Assembly: GCA_021774625.1 (NCBI GenBank)
Contig: JAJFIV010000034.1
Coordinates: 37,420 to 101,419 of the forward strand
Origin: Alphaproteobacteria bacterium
Lineage (GTDB): Bacteria; Pseudomonadota; Alphaproteobacteria; Sphingomonadales; JAKSBY01
Length of the DNA stretch: 64,000 nt
Direction of reading: 5' to 3'
Positions 26,991 through 36,841 of the stretch are shown piece after piece. How positions within the stretch are numbered: position 1 is the stretch's first letter; every line of letters begins with the position of its first letter. Made by a program: the position numbers and the translations under genes. Below the pieces are notes generated by a model. It was not told the DNA's origin, ran no database searches, and was given only the letters and a program-made list of their open reading frames with translations.

Positions 26991-28646
26991 ATGGAACGGG
27001 AAGCGATGGAATTTGATGTGGTGATTGTCGGCGGCGGTCCGGCAGGGCTGGCGGCGGCCATCCGCCTCAAGCAGCTGGCCGCGGAACGCAGTCACGATGT
27101 TTCTGTCTGTGTCCTTGAAAAGGGGTCAGAAATCGGCGCGCATATTCTTTCCGGTGCCGTGGTCGATCCCGTTGCAATCAACGAACTGATCCCGGACTGG
27201 AAAGATAAAGGGGCGCCCATGGGAGTGCCGGTCACCAGCAATCAGCACTGGATTCTCTCCGCGAATGGGAAAACATCCTTTCCGCATTTCCTGATGCCGC
27301 CGCTGATGAGCAATAAGGGGGCTTATACCCTCAGTCTCGGCAATCTCTGCCGCTGGCTGGCGGAACAGGCGGGGACGCTTGGGGTGGAAATCTATCCCGG
27401 GTTTGCCGCTTCAGAGGTGCTTTATCATGAGGATGGACGGGTCAGGGGCGTCGCCACCGGTGATTTCGGCATTGCCAAGGATGGTTCACAAAAACCCGGT
27501 TATCAGCCGGGGATCGAGCTGCATGCGAGATATACTTTTTTCGCCGAAGGCGCGCGGGGGTCGCTGACCAAAGGACTGATGGAAAAGTTCGATTTGGCGC
27601 AGGATGCGGAACCCCAGACCTTTGGCCTCGGAATCAAGGAATTATGGGAGGTGAAACCCGAAAACCATAAACCCGGCGCCGTGATCCATACCCAGGGCTG
27701 GCCGCTGGAGAAGACGGCGGGCGGCGGCTTTATCTATCATCAGGAAAATAATCAGGTCGCCATCGGCTTTGTGGTGACGCTGGATTACGCCAATCCCTTT
27801 CTGTCGCCATTCGAGGAAATGCAGCGTTACAAGACCCATCCCGCGATCAAGGCCATACTGGAAGGCGGCCGGCGCATCGCCTATGGCGCCCGGGCCATCA
27901 ATGAAGGCGGGCTGCAATCGATCCCCAAACTGACTTTCCCCGGCGGGGCGCTGATCGGCTGTTCGGCGGGTTTTGTTAATGTGCCACGCATCAAGGGCAG
28001 TCATAACGCCATGAAATCCGGCATGCTGGCGGCGGAAGCGGTGTTTGATGTGCTGAAGGCGGGCGCGGACGGGACAGCCGGGTTGACAGCTTATCCGCAG
28101 GCTTTGGCGAAATCCTGGATCCATAAAGATTTGCGGCGGGTGCGGAATGTCCGGCCTGCGTTGCAGAAATTCGGTGTGTTCTGGGGCACCCTTTATGGCG
28201 GCATTGATATGTGGCTCAATAATCTGGGGCTGGGTTTTCTAGTCCCCTGGACCTTCGGTCATGAGCCCGATCATAAAAGCATGGAAAAGGCGGCGGACTG
28301 CCAGCCAATCAGCTATCCGAAACCCGACGGTATATTCAGCTTTGACCGGCTGTCCTCTGTCTTCCTTTCCAACACCAACCATGAAGAAGATCAGCCGTCC
28401 CATCTGACGCTGAAGGATCAGTCGGTGCCGGTGGAGGTCAATCTTGCTGACTATGCCGGGCCGGAACAGCGCTATTGCCCGGCCGGCGTGTATGAATTTA
28501 TCGGTGTTGCGGACGGTTCCCCGAAACTGCAGATCAATGCCCAGAACTGCGTGCACTGCAAAACCTGCGATATCAAGGACATGACCCAGAATATCAACTG
28601 GGTGGTGCCGGAAGGCGGCGGCGGGCCCAATTATCCCAATATGTGA
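26991..28646 (+). CDS. Electron transfer flavoprotein-ubiquinone oxidoreductase
   Basis: A 551-residue inner-membrane-associated flavoprotein that passes electrons from ETF (fatty-acid and amino-acid dehydrogenation) to ubiquinone. It has an FAD-binding GGGPAG at residues 14-19, the family segment [20 protein letters not shown], and a C-terminal [4Fe-4S] domain with ligands in RYCPAGVYE and [11 protein letters not shown]. Length and end ([11 protein letters not shown]) match the family. The ATG at 26991 is preceded by AAAGGCGGAG; a second ATG six codons in is also possible. etfAB are not nearby. Confidence 0.95.
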   Translation: MEREAMEFDVVIVGGGPAGLAAAIRLKQLAAERSHDVSVCVLEKGSEIGAHILSGAVVDPVAINELIPDWKDKGAPMGVPVTSNQHWILSANGKTSFPHFLMPPLMSNKGAYTLSLGNLCRWLAEQAGTLGVEIYPGFAASEVLYHEDGRVRGVATGDFGIAKDGSQKPGYQPGIELHARYTFFAEGARGSLTKGLMEKFDLAQDAEPQTFGLGIKELWEVKPENHKPGAVIHTQGWPLEKTAGGGFIYHQENNQVAIGFVVTLDYANPFLSPFEEMQRYKTHPAIKAILEGGRRIAYGARAINEGGLQSIPKLTFPGGALIGCSAGFVNVPRIKGSHNAMKSGMLAAEAVFDVLKAGADGTAGLTAYPQALAKSWIHKDLRRVRNVRPALQKFGVFWGTLYGGIDMWLNNLGLGFLVPWTFGHEPDHKSMEKAADCQPISYPKPDGIFSFDRLSSVFLSNTNHEEDQPSHLTLKDQSVPVEVNLADYAGPEQRYCPAGVYEFIGVADGSPKLQINAQNCVHCKTCDIKDMTQNINWVVPEGGGGPNYPNM

Positions 28647-28745
28647 CCTGTTTCTCAGATCACTGGTTTTTGTATCGCATTCGTACCATATTAAGATATT
28701 ATGCTATAATCGCGCTTTGCGAATTGGCTTGAGAATAGGTGTGTT

Positions 28746-30473
28746 TTGATAAAGTTTGAAAAAGGGCTGGTTGCGGCGGTTTGTCTTTTTCTGGCATCCT
28801 GCGCCACCGATGTTGGCCGGGAAGTTCCGCAAGTTGTTGATGTCGCGGCGGATCCTGTCGAGGATTTCGATTTCCGCGCCTTCGAAAGTTACGTCGCCGG
28901 TCAGCATGCCCGCCACATGCGGGATACGGATATTGCGGCCGGGCACTATCTGGAAACCCTGAAAAGGGATCCCCGGAATATCAGCCTGATGCGCAACGCC
29001 TTTTCCCTGATGATTACCGACGGGCGGTATCGGGATGCGCTCATGTTGGCCGAACGGCTGGTCGAAATTTCCCCCAATACCGGCGTCGCGCAAATGCTGC
29101 TGGCCCTGGAAGATGTCCGGACCGGGGATTATGCGCAGGCGAATGATCGCCTTGTTTATGTCAAGGGAACCGGTTTTGATACACTGGTTCTGCCGTTGAT
29201 GAGCGCCTGGGTGGAGGCCGGAAAAGGGGATATGAACCAGGCGCAGAAAGCACTGGATTCCCTGACCCGTATTGCGGTTTTCGATTCCTACCGTTCCGAA
29301 CATGTCGCCTATCTTTATGATTTCGCCAAGGAAAATGAGAAAGCGGAAAATGCCTATATAGCCCTGGTGTCCAATGAGAATTTAACGTCATTGCAGCCGG
29401 TTCTCGCCTACGGCGCCTTTCTTGACCGGGCAGGGCGCCGCGGCGATGCCCGCAACCTCTATGACCGTTTTCTGGAAAAATTCCCGGACAACCGTTTTCT
29501 TGAAATCAGTCTGGCCCGCCTTGAAAGCGGAAGAGCCATTGCCAGTCCCGCCGACAAGCCTGCCGCCGCGCTGGCGGCGGCGCTTTTCAGGGCGGCGGCG
29601 GATCTGAGTTCCGACAATGCCCGCAATCCGGCCATCCTCTATGCCCGGTTGGCCACATTCGCCGATCCTGGCCTGGAAGAGGCCTATCTCTTGCTCGGCA
29701 ATCTTTTGACGGCGGAAGGATTTACTTCCGCCGCGCTCCGGGCATTCGGGGAAATACCCAGTGACAGTCCGCTGGCGTCGGCCGCCCGGTTGCGTCAGGC
29801 CTGGGCGCTTGACAGCGGAGAGCAGACCGATGAAGCCATTGCTCTTCTCCGGGACTATCTGGCAGTCGATCCCGAAGATACCGATATCCGCTCGACACTG
29901 GGTGATATTCTGCGCACGGAGGAACGGTTCGAGGAGGCTCTGGTCGAGTATAATAAATCAGTCGAGGCAATCGGCGAGCCGGCGCAGGGCGACTGGTTCC
30001 TGTTCTTTACCCGGGGCATCGCTTACGAACAGCTTGACCGCTGGGAGGAGGCTGAGGCTGATTTCCTGAAGGCGCTGGAACTTCAGCCGGAAGAGCCTCA
30101 GGTTCTCAATTACCTCGGCTATTCATGGATTGACCGCGGGATGAATATGGATGAGGCGCAGGGCATGATCGAACAGGCGGTCGAACAGCGGCCCAATGAC
30201 GGCTATATCGTCGACAGTCTGGGCTGGGTGCTTTATCTCCGCGGCAAGTATGAAAAAGCCGCCGAAGTGCTGGAGCGCGCCGTCCTGCTGCAGCCATCGG
30301 ACCCCACAATCAATGATCATTTTGGCGACGCCCTCTGGCAGATCGGCAGCACCATTGAGGCTCGTTTCCAATGGAATCATGCGCTTACGCTGGAACCGGA
30401 AGAAGATCAGATAGCCCGGATCAGGGACAAGCTGAGCTTCGGCCTGGCGCTTGCCGGGGCAGAGCAGCGTTAG
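28746..30473 (+). CDS. TPR-repeat lipoprotein
   Basis: A 575-residue tetratricopeptide-repeat protein. The N-terminus ends in LFLASC with lipidated C19, so it is membrane-anchored in the envelope. The rest is alpha-helical repeats, clearest near LEEAYLLLGNLLTAEGFTSA, NYLGYSWIDRGMNMDEAQGM and DSLGWVLYLRGKYEKAAEVL. A TTG start at 28746 is required; no in-frame ATG precedes the signal peptide. It ends three bases before ispE. This TPR-ispE pairing recurs in alphaproteobacteria. A scaffold or outer-membrane assembly role is only inferred. Confidence 0.85.
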   Translation: MIKFEKGLVAAVCLFLASCATDVGREVPQVVDVAADPVEDFDFRAFESYVAGQHARHMRDTDIAAGHYLETLKRDPRNISLMRNAFSLMITDGRYRDALMLAERLVEISPNTGVAQMLLALEDVRTGDYAQANDRLVYVKGTGFDTLVLPLMSAWVEAGKGDMNQAQKALDSLTRIAVFDSYRSEHVAYLYDFAKENEKAENAYIALVSNENLTSLQPVLAYGAFLDRAGRRGDARNLYDRFLEKFPDNRFLEISLARLESGRAIASPADKPAAALAAALFRAAADLSSDNARNPAILYARLATFADPGLEEAYLLLGNLLTAEGFTSAALRAFGEIPSDSPLASAARLRQAWALDSGEQTDEAIALLRDYLAVDPEDTDIRSTLGDILRTEERFEEALVEYNKSVEAIGEPAQGDWFLFFTRGIAYEQLDRWEEAEADFLKALELQPEEPQVLNYLGYSWIDRGMNMDEAQGMIEQAVEQRPNDGYIVDSLGWVLYLRGKYEKAAEVLERAVLLQPSDPTINDHFGDALWQIGSTIEARFQWNHALTLEPEEDQIARIRDKLSFGLALAGAEQR

Positions 30474-30476
30474 CCG

Positions 30477-31364
30477 GTGCCGGTCATTACGGAACAAGCG
30501 CCGGCGAAGCTCAATCTCTTTCTTCACATAACGGGCCGCAGGGAGGATGGCTATCATCTGCTTCAGAGCCTGTTCGCCTTTTCCGAAAAGGGTGACATCA
30601 TCAGCGTCGAGGCGGCGCGCGCCCTGTCCCTGGAGATTACCGGGCCGTTTGCCAGCTGTCTGCAGGATCAAAAAGCCGGCAGGGATCAGAATATTGTCAT
30701 GAAGGCGGCGTATCTGCTCCGGGAGCGTCTTGGCGCTCCGGAAATGGGCGCAAATATCCTGCTTGAAAAAAATCTGCCGGTTGCATCAGGAATTGGCGGC
30801 GGGTCTTCCGATGCGGCGGCGGCCATCCGGGCGCTGGCGAAGCTCTGGCATATTCAGGCCGGTGAAACGGAACTGGCGGATATTGCCCTGTCGCTGGGCG
30901 CCGACGTCCCGGCGTGTCTTTACGCCAAGCCCTGCCTGGTTGAAGGCATCGGCGAAAAAATTACGCCGCTTCCTCATTTTCCGCAGGCCTGGTGTCTGCT
31001 GGCCAATCCGGGGATTGCCGTTTCGACCAAAGCTGTTTTTGAGAATTTTGCGCAATCCGCCTGCGGTTTTTCGCCGCAGAGGGCCGTTGAGAATTTTTCG
31101 GCGGCAACAGGCCTGAAGGGGATATTACAGGAAACGCGCAATGATCTGGAAATACCGGCGCGTTCGCTGGAGCAGGACATTGACAGGGTATTGGACGTCC
31201 TGAACTCCCTGAATAATGCGGCATTCGTCAGGATGTCCGGCAGCGGCGCTACCTGTTTCGCATTATTTGAAGATGAGGAGTCAATGCGGCGCGCCGGCAA
31301 GTATCTGAAAAAATCCTTTCCCCATTGGTGGATTTGGCCGGATAAATTGGCATTTACGCTATAA
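30477..31364 (+). CDS. ispE: 4-diphosphocytidyl-2-C-methyl-D-erythritol kinase
   Basis: A 295-residue GHMP kinase, fourth step of the MEP isoprenoid pathway, phosphorylating CDP-methylerythritol at the 2-OH. The N-terminus APAKLNLFLHITGRREDGYH contains the substrate-binding lysine and the family DGYH element. The ATP loop is PVASGIGGGSSDAAAA near residue 102, and the C-terminal motif is RMSGSGATCFALF. The GTG start lies three bases after the TPR lipoprotein stop, so the two are co-transcribed. Confidence 0.95.
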   Translation: MPVITEQAPAKLNLFLHITGRREDGYHLLQSLFAFSEKGDIISVEAARALSLEITGPFASCLQDQKAGRDQNIVMKAAYLLRERLGAPEMGANILLEKNLPVASGIGGGSSDAAAAIRALAKLWHIQAGETELADIALSLGADVPACLYAKPCLVEGIGEKITPLPHFPQAWCLLANPGIAVSTKAVFENFAQSACGFSPQRAVENFSAATGLKGILQETRNDLEIPARSLEQDIDRVLDVLNSLNNAAFVRMSGSGATCFALFEDEESMRRAGKYLKKSFPHWWIWPDKLAFTL

Positions 31365-31970
31365 ACCGGTTGATATTTTTCTTGATTTTGCAATCAGTCT
31401 GGACAATAAGGGTGACAGAGTTGAGCTTGATGCAGGAATTTCGTTTCTATGGGGGAAACGAAGGGCGGTTCGGATAAATACGTATTATATTAACTATCCC
31501 GTAATTAATTGCGGGTATGTGTTTTGTGCCGGTGTCATAATGCTTGTTTTCAACAACATCTAGTGGCTGCGGCAGGTTGGCATTAAAATTTCCATTGGGG
31601 CGTCCGTTGAAAAAAATAACTCATTTTATTTTTGGTTTTGCCTTTGTCATGGCGACGGTGCTTTCGCCGTCGATTGTGGCCGTCAGCGATGCCAGTATGG
31701 GCGCCTTTAATATTGGTGGCAGTCCGGATCATGACCGGGTTGCCGGCCATGTCATTTCCCTTGTCCGCGAAGCATCAGATTCAAAAATCCAGTAAATCAA
31801 TTCATCCCGTCCTTGATTGGCCGCTAATTTCTTGCTGTTGACAGGCGGCATGTTTATGTTCGGCTGTGGTTCGGTCTTGTGATCTCGGTCTGAAGCGGGT
31901 ATGTGCTAGGCAATTAAAAACGCATTACGGATTACTCGTGCGCATTTCATCATATGGGATCATTCTAAAA
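31365..31970. other. 606-bp AT-rich gap upstream of the polysaccharide export gene
   Basis: Holds a possible small secreted peptide gene (31607-31795, listed separately), an eight-base-pair hairpin (TTCGTTTC / GAAACGAA, 31440-31462) and an 18-base near-palindrome (CCCGTAATTAATTGCGGG, 31498-31515, one G-T mismatch). AT content is visibly higher than in the flanking genes. This is likely a promoter/regulatory region for the polysaccharide locus; no specific regulator site was recognised. Confidence 0.5.
31607..31795 (+). CDS. Possible small exported peptide
   Basis: A 62-codon frame starting TTG at 31607 encodes a lysine-rich start (KKITHFIFGFAFVMATVLS) that looks like a signal peptide, followed by about 35 polar residues ending REASDSKIQ. 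It has no recognised domain. The ribosome site is poor (TTGGGGCG about 5-12 bases upstream), and the frame is also open further left. It sits in the gap before the polysaccharide export gene. It may be a genuine short secreted protein or a chance frame. Confidence 0.3.
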   Translation: MKKITHFIFGFAFVMATVLSPSIVAVSDASMGAFNIGGSPDHDRVAGHVISLVREASDSKIQ

Positions 31971-34730
31971 ATGAAGCTCTTCCCCCTTTTGTTCCTGCTG
32001 GCATTATGTTGTTTAAGTGGTGCGGTTTTCGCGCAGGATGCGGATCCAAATACAATTTTACAACAGCTGCGGGAACGGCAAACTCAGCAAAACCAAAAGA
32101 TTTTTTCGCCATTGGATCAATCCCGGGAACAATCCGGCCAACCGGATACAGGGGGTATTCCCAGGTTTGAAAATGAACAAATTGAAAGTTTTTCCAGCCT
32201 CGAACTAGATTACCAGAACCGGGCGGGGCAAAATGAGCTGAGACAGCACTTAAGAAACATTCAAGCAAGTAATAACCGTCAGCTTTCTGAGGGTATTCCG
32301 GTATTGCCTGTCGAACCGCAGGGCAAGTTTTCGAATCAGCTTCTGTTGCTGCAATTCGGTTATGACATATTTTCGCGCCTCACGCCGCCGCAGGGACTGG
32401 CATCGGGGCGCGTCCCGGACCGTTATATCCTGGGCATCGGTGACGAACTGGTCGTTTCTTTTGTTGGCTCCACGGACCGCACCGTGACCATAAAAGTAGA
32501 TCGCGAAGGTCAGGTTATTCTGCCGGACCTGCAGCCGATTGCTGCGGCCGGCCGCCGCTTTGATGAATTCAGAGCGGATCTGGTCCGGCGTGTCCAGAAC
32601 GCCTTGCTGGGAACCGAGGTCTTTGTATCTATAGGTTCAGTACGGCTTATGGCGGTTTATGTTCTGGGCGAAGTGGAACGCCCCGGTCTCTATCTTATAC
32701 CAAGTCTTTCTGGACCCCTTGATGCTCTGGCAATGGCGGGGGGGGTTAAGAAGACCGGGAGTTTACGGAATATCCGTATAGAAGGGGAGGACGAAAGGCA
32801 GAATTTTGATCTTTATGCCCTGCTTGCCGCGGGGGAGGGTGTGGATGCGGATATTGCGGACGGAACCCGCATTGTTGTTCCGCCAATTGGTCCCACCATT
32901 GCTGTTCACGGGCCCGTGGTGCGCCCCGGAATTTATGAGTTAAAGGCCGGCGAAGAGCAGGTCACGCAATCGCAGCTTCTCAACTGGTCGGGTCGCCCGC
33001 TCCGGCCACGGGGAAATAATTTTCTGATTAACCGCATCGAAGACGATGGTAGCCAGATATTGGTGGCGGCGGATCAAACAGATTCCATGTTGCAGAGCGG
33101 CGACATATTGCTGGTCAATTCCCGCAACAATCTCCGCCTTGGCGAAGTTTCCATTAGTGGTCACGTGAGGGTGCCGGGCTCCCGTTCCCTCGAATCTTTT
33201 CCCACCTTGGCGGCGTTGCTGGATGGCGGTAATCTGGTGGATCAGCGGCCCTATCTGCTGATGGCCGTGCTCGAACGATCAGACCCGGTGACGCGGGCAA
33301 GAATATTAAAGCCCGTAAATCTGGAGAAAATACTGGCGGGCGCAGAAGACATTATTTTGCAGAATCAGGACCATCTTTATATCCTGAGCGCCGGGGACCT
33401 TGAATTCTTGTCTGAACCAGCCCTGCGCAATACCATCCTTACCGGTTCAGCCCAGGAAAATGCCTGCCCGGCCCTCAAAAATCTGGCATCATCGCTCTCC
33501 TCGATCCGGTCGGACCGTTTTGCGGCTGTTTTGCGGAGCGTTTTTGTCACAGCGGATGATGCGGATAATGACAATGGCGGCAACAGCGATATAACGCCCA
33601 TCCCGACCCTAGGAACATCTGAAATATTGACGCGAAGCGACCTGCAGCAAACCGCGAAAGAAGGGATAATCTGCCCGGAAATTTTTAATGAGCAGAGCGA
33701 CCTTCTTCCGTTTGTCCTCGAATATACCGTATCACTGACCGGGGCTGTCAGACGGCCGGGAGCCTATCCTGTTGCGGATGAGACTTCGCTCAATTCTTTG
33801 ATTGCGTCGTCGGGCGGCGTGAGCAATTCAGCGGACGTATCCAATATCGAAATACTGACATATTCCGGACTGCGCGGCGAACGTGCGGCGTCAATCGGCC
33901 GGCGCTATGTGGATATCAGCACAATTTCACCGCAGCAGGTTCAGGTGGCGTCCGGCAGTTCGGTCCGTTTCAATTCGCTTCTTACGGATCAGGAATCAGG
34001 CTCGATTTTACTCACCGGCGAATTGGTGCGGCCGGGTGTATATTCGGTAACCAAAGGAGAAAAACTGTCGCAGTTGATTGAACGGGCCGGGGGGCTGACA
34101 GATCAGGCCTATCCTTACGGCGCCGTGTTTACCCGGGTGAGTGTCAAGCTGGAGCAGCAGGAAAGTTTCAAGCGGACAGCGCGGGAATTGAACAATGCTC
34201 TGATTCTGGCTTCCATGAAGAAAGAAGTCAGCGCCGACGCCATTGCGGCCGCACGGGGACTGGCGGCTGATTTTGCGGCAGTCGAGGCTCCCGGCCGCAT
34301 TGTTGTCGAGGCCGACCCGCTGGTCCTGGATTCCCGCTCAGATCTTGATACCGTTCTTCAGGGCGGCGATGCGCTTCAAATGCCAAAACGCCCTAATTAT
34401 ATCCTGGTCGCCGGAGACGTGCTTAATCCCGGCGCCCAACAGTTCACGCCAAAAAAGCGGGTAAAAGACTATATTGTTGAATCGGGTGGTTTTTCCTCAT
34501 CCGCCGATAAAAAACGCGTGTTTGTGGTCTATCCGAATGGCGTCGCCGAGCCGGTCACCTTTTCTGCCTGGAGCCGCTCGCTCAGCAAAATACCGCCTGG
34601 CAGCACCGTTATCGTGCCAAAAGACGTCAATCCCTTCCGTACACTTGAACTCGTTCGCGAAGTGACCGGTATTGTCGCGCAGCTCGCTCTGTCAGCGGCC
34701 TCTATCGCAGTCATTTCGGATAACAGATGA
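31971..34730 (+). CDS. Large multi-SLBB polysaccharide export protein (Wza-like)
   Basis: A 920-residue exopolysaccharide/capsule outer-membrane export protein. The signal peptide ends SGAVFAQ. A Poly_export domain (RYILGIGDELVVSFVG onward, about residues 138-240) is followed by about five or six SLBB-type units, recognisable by repeats of the form G-x-V-xx-PG: LGEVERPGLYLIP, HGPVVRPGIYELK, SGHVRVPGSRSLE, TGAVRRPGAYPVA, TGELVRPGVYSVT and AGDVLNPGAQQFT. The end carries a hydrophobic segment (VAQLALSAASIAVISD), as in Wza C-terminal helices. Typical Wza has about 380 residues, so this is a much enlarged form. An earlier frame start at 31866 has no signal peptide. It heads the polysaccharide region. 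Confidence 0.88.
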   Translation: MKLFPLLFLLALCCLSGAVFAQDADPNTILQQLRERQTQQNQKIFSPLDQSREQSGQPDTGGIPRFENEQIESFSSLELDYQNRAGQNELRQHLRNIQASNNRQLSEGIPVLPVEPQGKFSNQLLLLQFGYDIFSRLTPPQGLASGRVPDRYILGIGDELVVSFVGSTDRTVTIKVDREGQVILPDLQPIAAAGRRFDEFRADLVRRVQNALLGTEVFVSIGSVRLMAVYVLGEVERPGLYLIPSLSGPLDALAMAGGVKKTGSLRNIRIEGEDERQNFDLYALLAAGEGVDADIADGTRIVVPPIGPTIAVHGPVVRPGIYELKAGEEQVTQSQLLNWSGRPLRPRGNNFLINRIEDDGSQILVAADQTDSMLQSGDILLVNSRNNLRLGEVSISGHVRVPGSRSLESFPTLAALLDGGNLVDQRPYLLMAVLERSDPVTRARILKPVNLEKILAGAEDIILQNQDHLYILSAGDLEFLSEPALRNTILTGSAQENACPALKNLASSLSSIRSDRFAAVLRSVFVTADDADNDNGGNSDITPIPTLGTSEILTRSDLQQTAKEGIICPEIFNEQSDLLPFVLEYTVSLTGAVRRPGAYPVADETSLNSLIASSGGVSNSADVSNIEILTYSGLRGERAASIGRRYVDISTISPQQVQVASGSSVRFNSLLTDQESGSILLTGELVRPGVYSVTKGEKLSQLIERAGGLTDQAYPYGAVFTRVSVKLEQQESFKRTARELNNALILASMKKEVSADAIAAARGLAADFAAVEAPGRIVVEADPLVLDSRSDLDTVLQGGDALQMPKRPNYILVAGDVLNPGAQQFTPKKRVKDYIVESGGFSSSADKKRVFVVYPNGVAEPVTFSAWSRSLSKIPPGSTVIVPKDVNPFRTLELVREVTGIVAQLALSAASIAVISDNR

Positions 34731-34742
34731 CGGTGCCCTTCT

Positions 34743-35501
34743 TTGTTAAGACTGGTTTCATTTTATCTGATTTTTATCCTGGTTTGCGGGCGGGAAGCCC
34801 GGTCTGCCGAGCTTTGCCGGTCTATTGATTATATCAGTCTTTATGACAGGCTTGACCTGATCGGTGTTTCGGTATCCTCGCTTATTGTAAAACCGTTATC
34901 CGTTCACGTGCGGGCGTCACCCATGCCGGCGAACAATGACCGGGCGTGGCCGGAAGCGGCGGCGGTCATTTTATTTGACGAACTGCCCCCGTTTGTCCGC
35001 CGCATTGAGCTTGATGATCAAACAGAGACCCGGAGCGGCAGCGCGAGACTGTATACCGCGTCCGCTTTTCGAAACCCGGCGGAGGATTTCCCCCCCGGCT
35101 GGATGAAAAATATCCGCGAAATCAGCGTTGCCGATGGAACCTTGCGGGTAACCGGCGACGATTTAACAGAAGCTGATTACCCGGAAATGACCATGCGTTT
35201 GTCGGGTATGCTGGGAAAAAACCAGGGGATAAAATCCCTGGCGGTTGATATAGACGGCCGGGCATTATATGTGAACCCGGACGTCAGGAAATGGCAGCGG
35301 ATAGCGGGTCAGGCAGATATCCTGTTTTTAGAGAGAGATAATTTTTTCTATTCTTCCATTGAAGCGGCCGGCAAGCATCTAATGATTAAAATCCCTTCGC
35401 GGGATAGAACGGCAGGAAGAAATATTCAGCCTCGCCACTGTTTTGAAAAAAATAATAATCTCCACCGGTTTTCTACTTTTTCAACTATAACCGTTCCGTA
35501 A
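34743..35501 (+). CDS. Hypothetical exported protein in polysaccharide locus
   Basis: A 252-residue protein, TTG start 12 bases after the export gene stop. The N-terminus LVSFYLIFILVCGREARSAE looks like a signal peptide. The remainder shows no domain I recognise; it is predicted mixed alpha/beta with segments IREISVADGTLRVTGDDL and SLAVDIDGRALYVNP. Close spacing to the export gene suggests an accessory role in the same process. The C-terminal 50 residues are basic and low in hydrophobics, possibly disordered. Confidence 0.55.
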   Translation: MLRLVSFYLIFILVCGREARSAELCRSIDYISLYDRLDLIGVSVSSLIVKPLSVHVRASPMPANNDRAWPEAAAVILFDELPPFVRRIELDDQTETRSGSARLYTASAFRNPAEDFPPGWMKNIREISVADGTLRVTGDDLTEADYPEMTMRLSGMLGKNQGIKSLAVDIDGRALYVNPDVRKWQRIAGQADILFLERDNFFYSSIEAAGKHLMIKIPSRDRTAGRNIQPRHCFEKNNNLHRFSTFSTITVP

Positions 35502-35545
35502 CCACGTTGTTGGTAAAACGGACAAAATCATACGGAAATATTGGA

Positions 35546-36841
35546 ATGACAAACTTGAAACTTCCTTCTTCCACGAAAGTTGCGATCGTAGGACTTGGTT
35601 ATGTCGGTCTGCCGCTGGCGGTGGCTCTTTCGCATAAATTTGATTGTATCGGTTTCGATATCAGCGAAAACCGCATCAGGGAACTGAAAGACGGCTGGGA
35701 CCGCACGGATGAGATTGAAAAAGAACGGCTGCTGGCGTGCCCGCTTCGCTATGCGACTGTTCCGGAAAAAATAAAAGGCTGCGATATTTATATCGTCACC
35801 GTTCCCACCCCGGTGGATGAGGATAATGAACCGGACCTTGGTCCGATTGAAAGTTCCTGCCGTCTTATCGGCCCTCTCATGGAAAAGGGCGCCATTGTTG
35901 TTTTTGAAAGCACGGTCTATCCGGGCGTGACCGAAGAAATTTGCGGGCCCGCGCTGGAAAAGGCATCCGGCCTGAAATGCGGCGAGGATTTCCATCTCGG
36001 TTATTCGCCGGAACGGATCAACCCCGGCGACCGGGAACATACAGTCGATAAAATTACCAAAGTGATCTCCGGCCAGACCGAAGAAATTGTCGATAAACTC
36101 GAGGCGCTTTACGGCGCGGTAACTTCGGGCGGTGTTTTCCGTGCGCGGAATATTATGGCGGCGGAGGCGGCCAAGGTTATTGAAAATGCCCAACGCGACA
36201 TCAACATCGCCTTCGTCAATGAAATCACCATGATTTTTCAGCGCATGGGCCTGTCTGCCTATGACGTGCTGGAGGCCGCCGGCACCAAGTGGAATTTTCT
36301 GCCTTTTACGCCCGGTTTGGTGGGCGGGCATTGCATCGGGGTCGATCCGTTTTACCTGTCTTACCGGGCGAAGCAGCTGGGCCATCATCCGGAAATTATT
36401 CTTGCAGGGCGCAACACCAACGACAATATGGGCAAATTTATTGCAGGTTGCATTGCCGACAGGTTGGAGGCTGAGGGGCGGGTGCTGGTCCTGGGTTTGA
36501 CATTCAAGGAAAATGTGCCGGATCTGAGAAATTCCAAGGTGATTGATGTGATCAGGGGCCTCGAAAAGCGGGGATTCCAGGTCGATGTGCATGATCCACT
36601 GGCGGATCCTGAAGAGGCCAAAGACCATTACGGTGTCGAATTGCTGCCAAGGATCAGTCATCCCGATGGCAACGGCCGGAAATACGCCTGTATCGTCGGC
36701 GCCGTTCCCCATAAGGTTTATGCCGGGTTCGGCCCGACAAATTTTTCCAATCTGCTGAAAAAAGACGGTCTTGTCGCCGACATCAAAGGCATGTGGCGCA
36801 ATACTCAATTGCCCGAAGGCCTACGCCGCTGGGAGTTGTAG
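35546..36841 (+). CDS. UDP-N-acetylhexosamine 6-dehydrogenase (TviB/WbpO-type)
   Basis: A 431-residue nucleotide-sugar dehydrogenase that oxidises a UDP-HexNAc to the uronic acid with two NAD+, supplying acidic sugars for capsule or EPS. It has a Rossmann motif VAIVGLGYVGLPLAVAL, then YSPERINPGDREHT, and the catalytic C263 in GGHCIGVDPFYLSYR. That last motif is the TviB/WbpA/WbpO form, pointing to UDP-GlcNAc or UDP-GalNAc rather than UDP-glucose. The ATG at 35546 is chosen over a TTG at 35507, because the family starts close to the Rossmann strand. Confidence 0.9.
   Translation: MTNLKLPSSTKVAIVGLGYVGLPLAVALSHKFDCIGFDISENRIRELKDGWDRTDEIEKERLLACPLRYATVPEKIKGCDIYIVTVPTPVDEDNEPDLGPIESSCRLIGPLMEKGAIVVFESTVYPGVTEEICGPALEKASGLKCGEDFHLGYSPERINPGDREHTVDKITKVISGQTEEIVDKLEALYGAVTSGGVFRARNIMAAEAAKVIENAQRDINIAFVNEITMIFQRMGLSAYDVLEAAGTKWNFLPFTPGLVGGHCIGVDPFYLSYRAKQLGHHPEIILAGRNTNDNMGKFIAGCIADRLEAEGRVLVLGLTFKENVPDLRNSKVIDVIRGLEKRGFQVDVHDPLADPEEAKDHYGVELLPRISHPDGNGRKYACIVGAVPHKVYAGFGPTNFSNLLKKDGLVADIKGMWRNTQLPEGLRRWEL

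Noticed and set aside
35528..36808. 426-codon minus-strand open frame opposite the nucleotide-sugar dehydrogenase
   Set aside because: It mirrors the codon bias of a well-supported gene and has no family signature or ribosome site.
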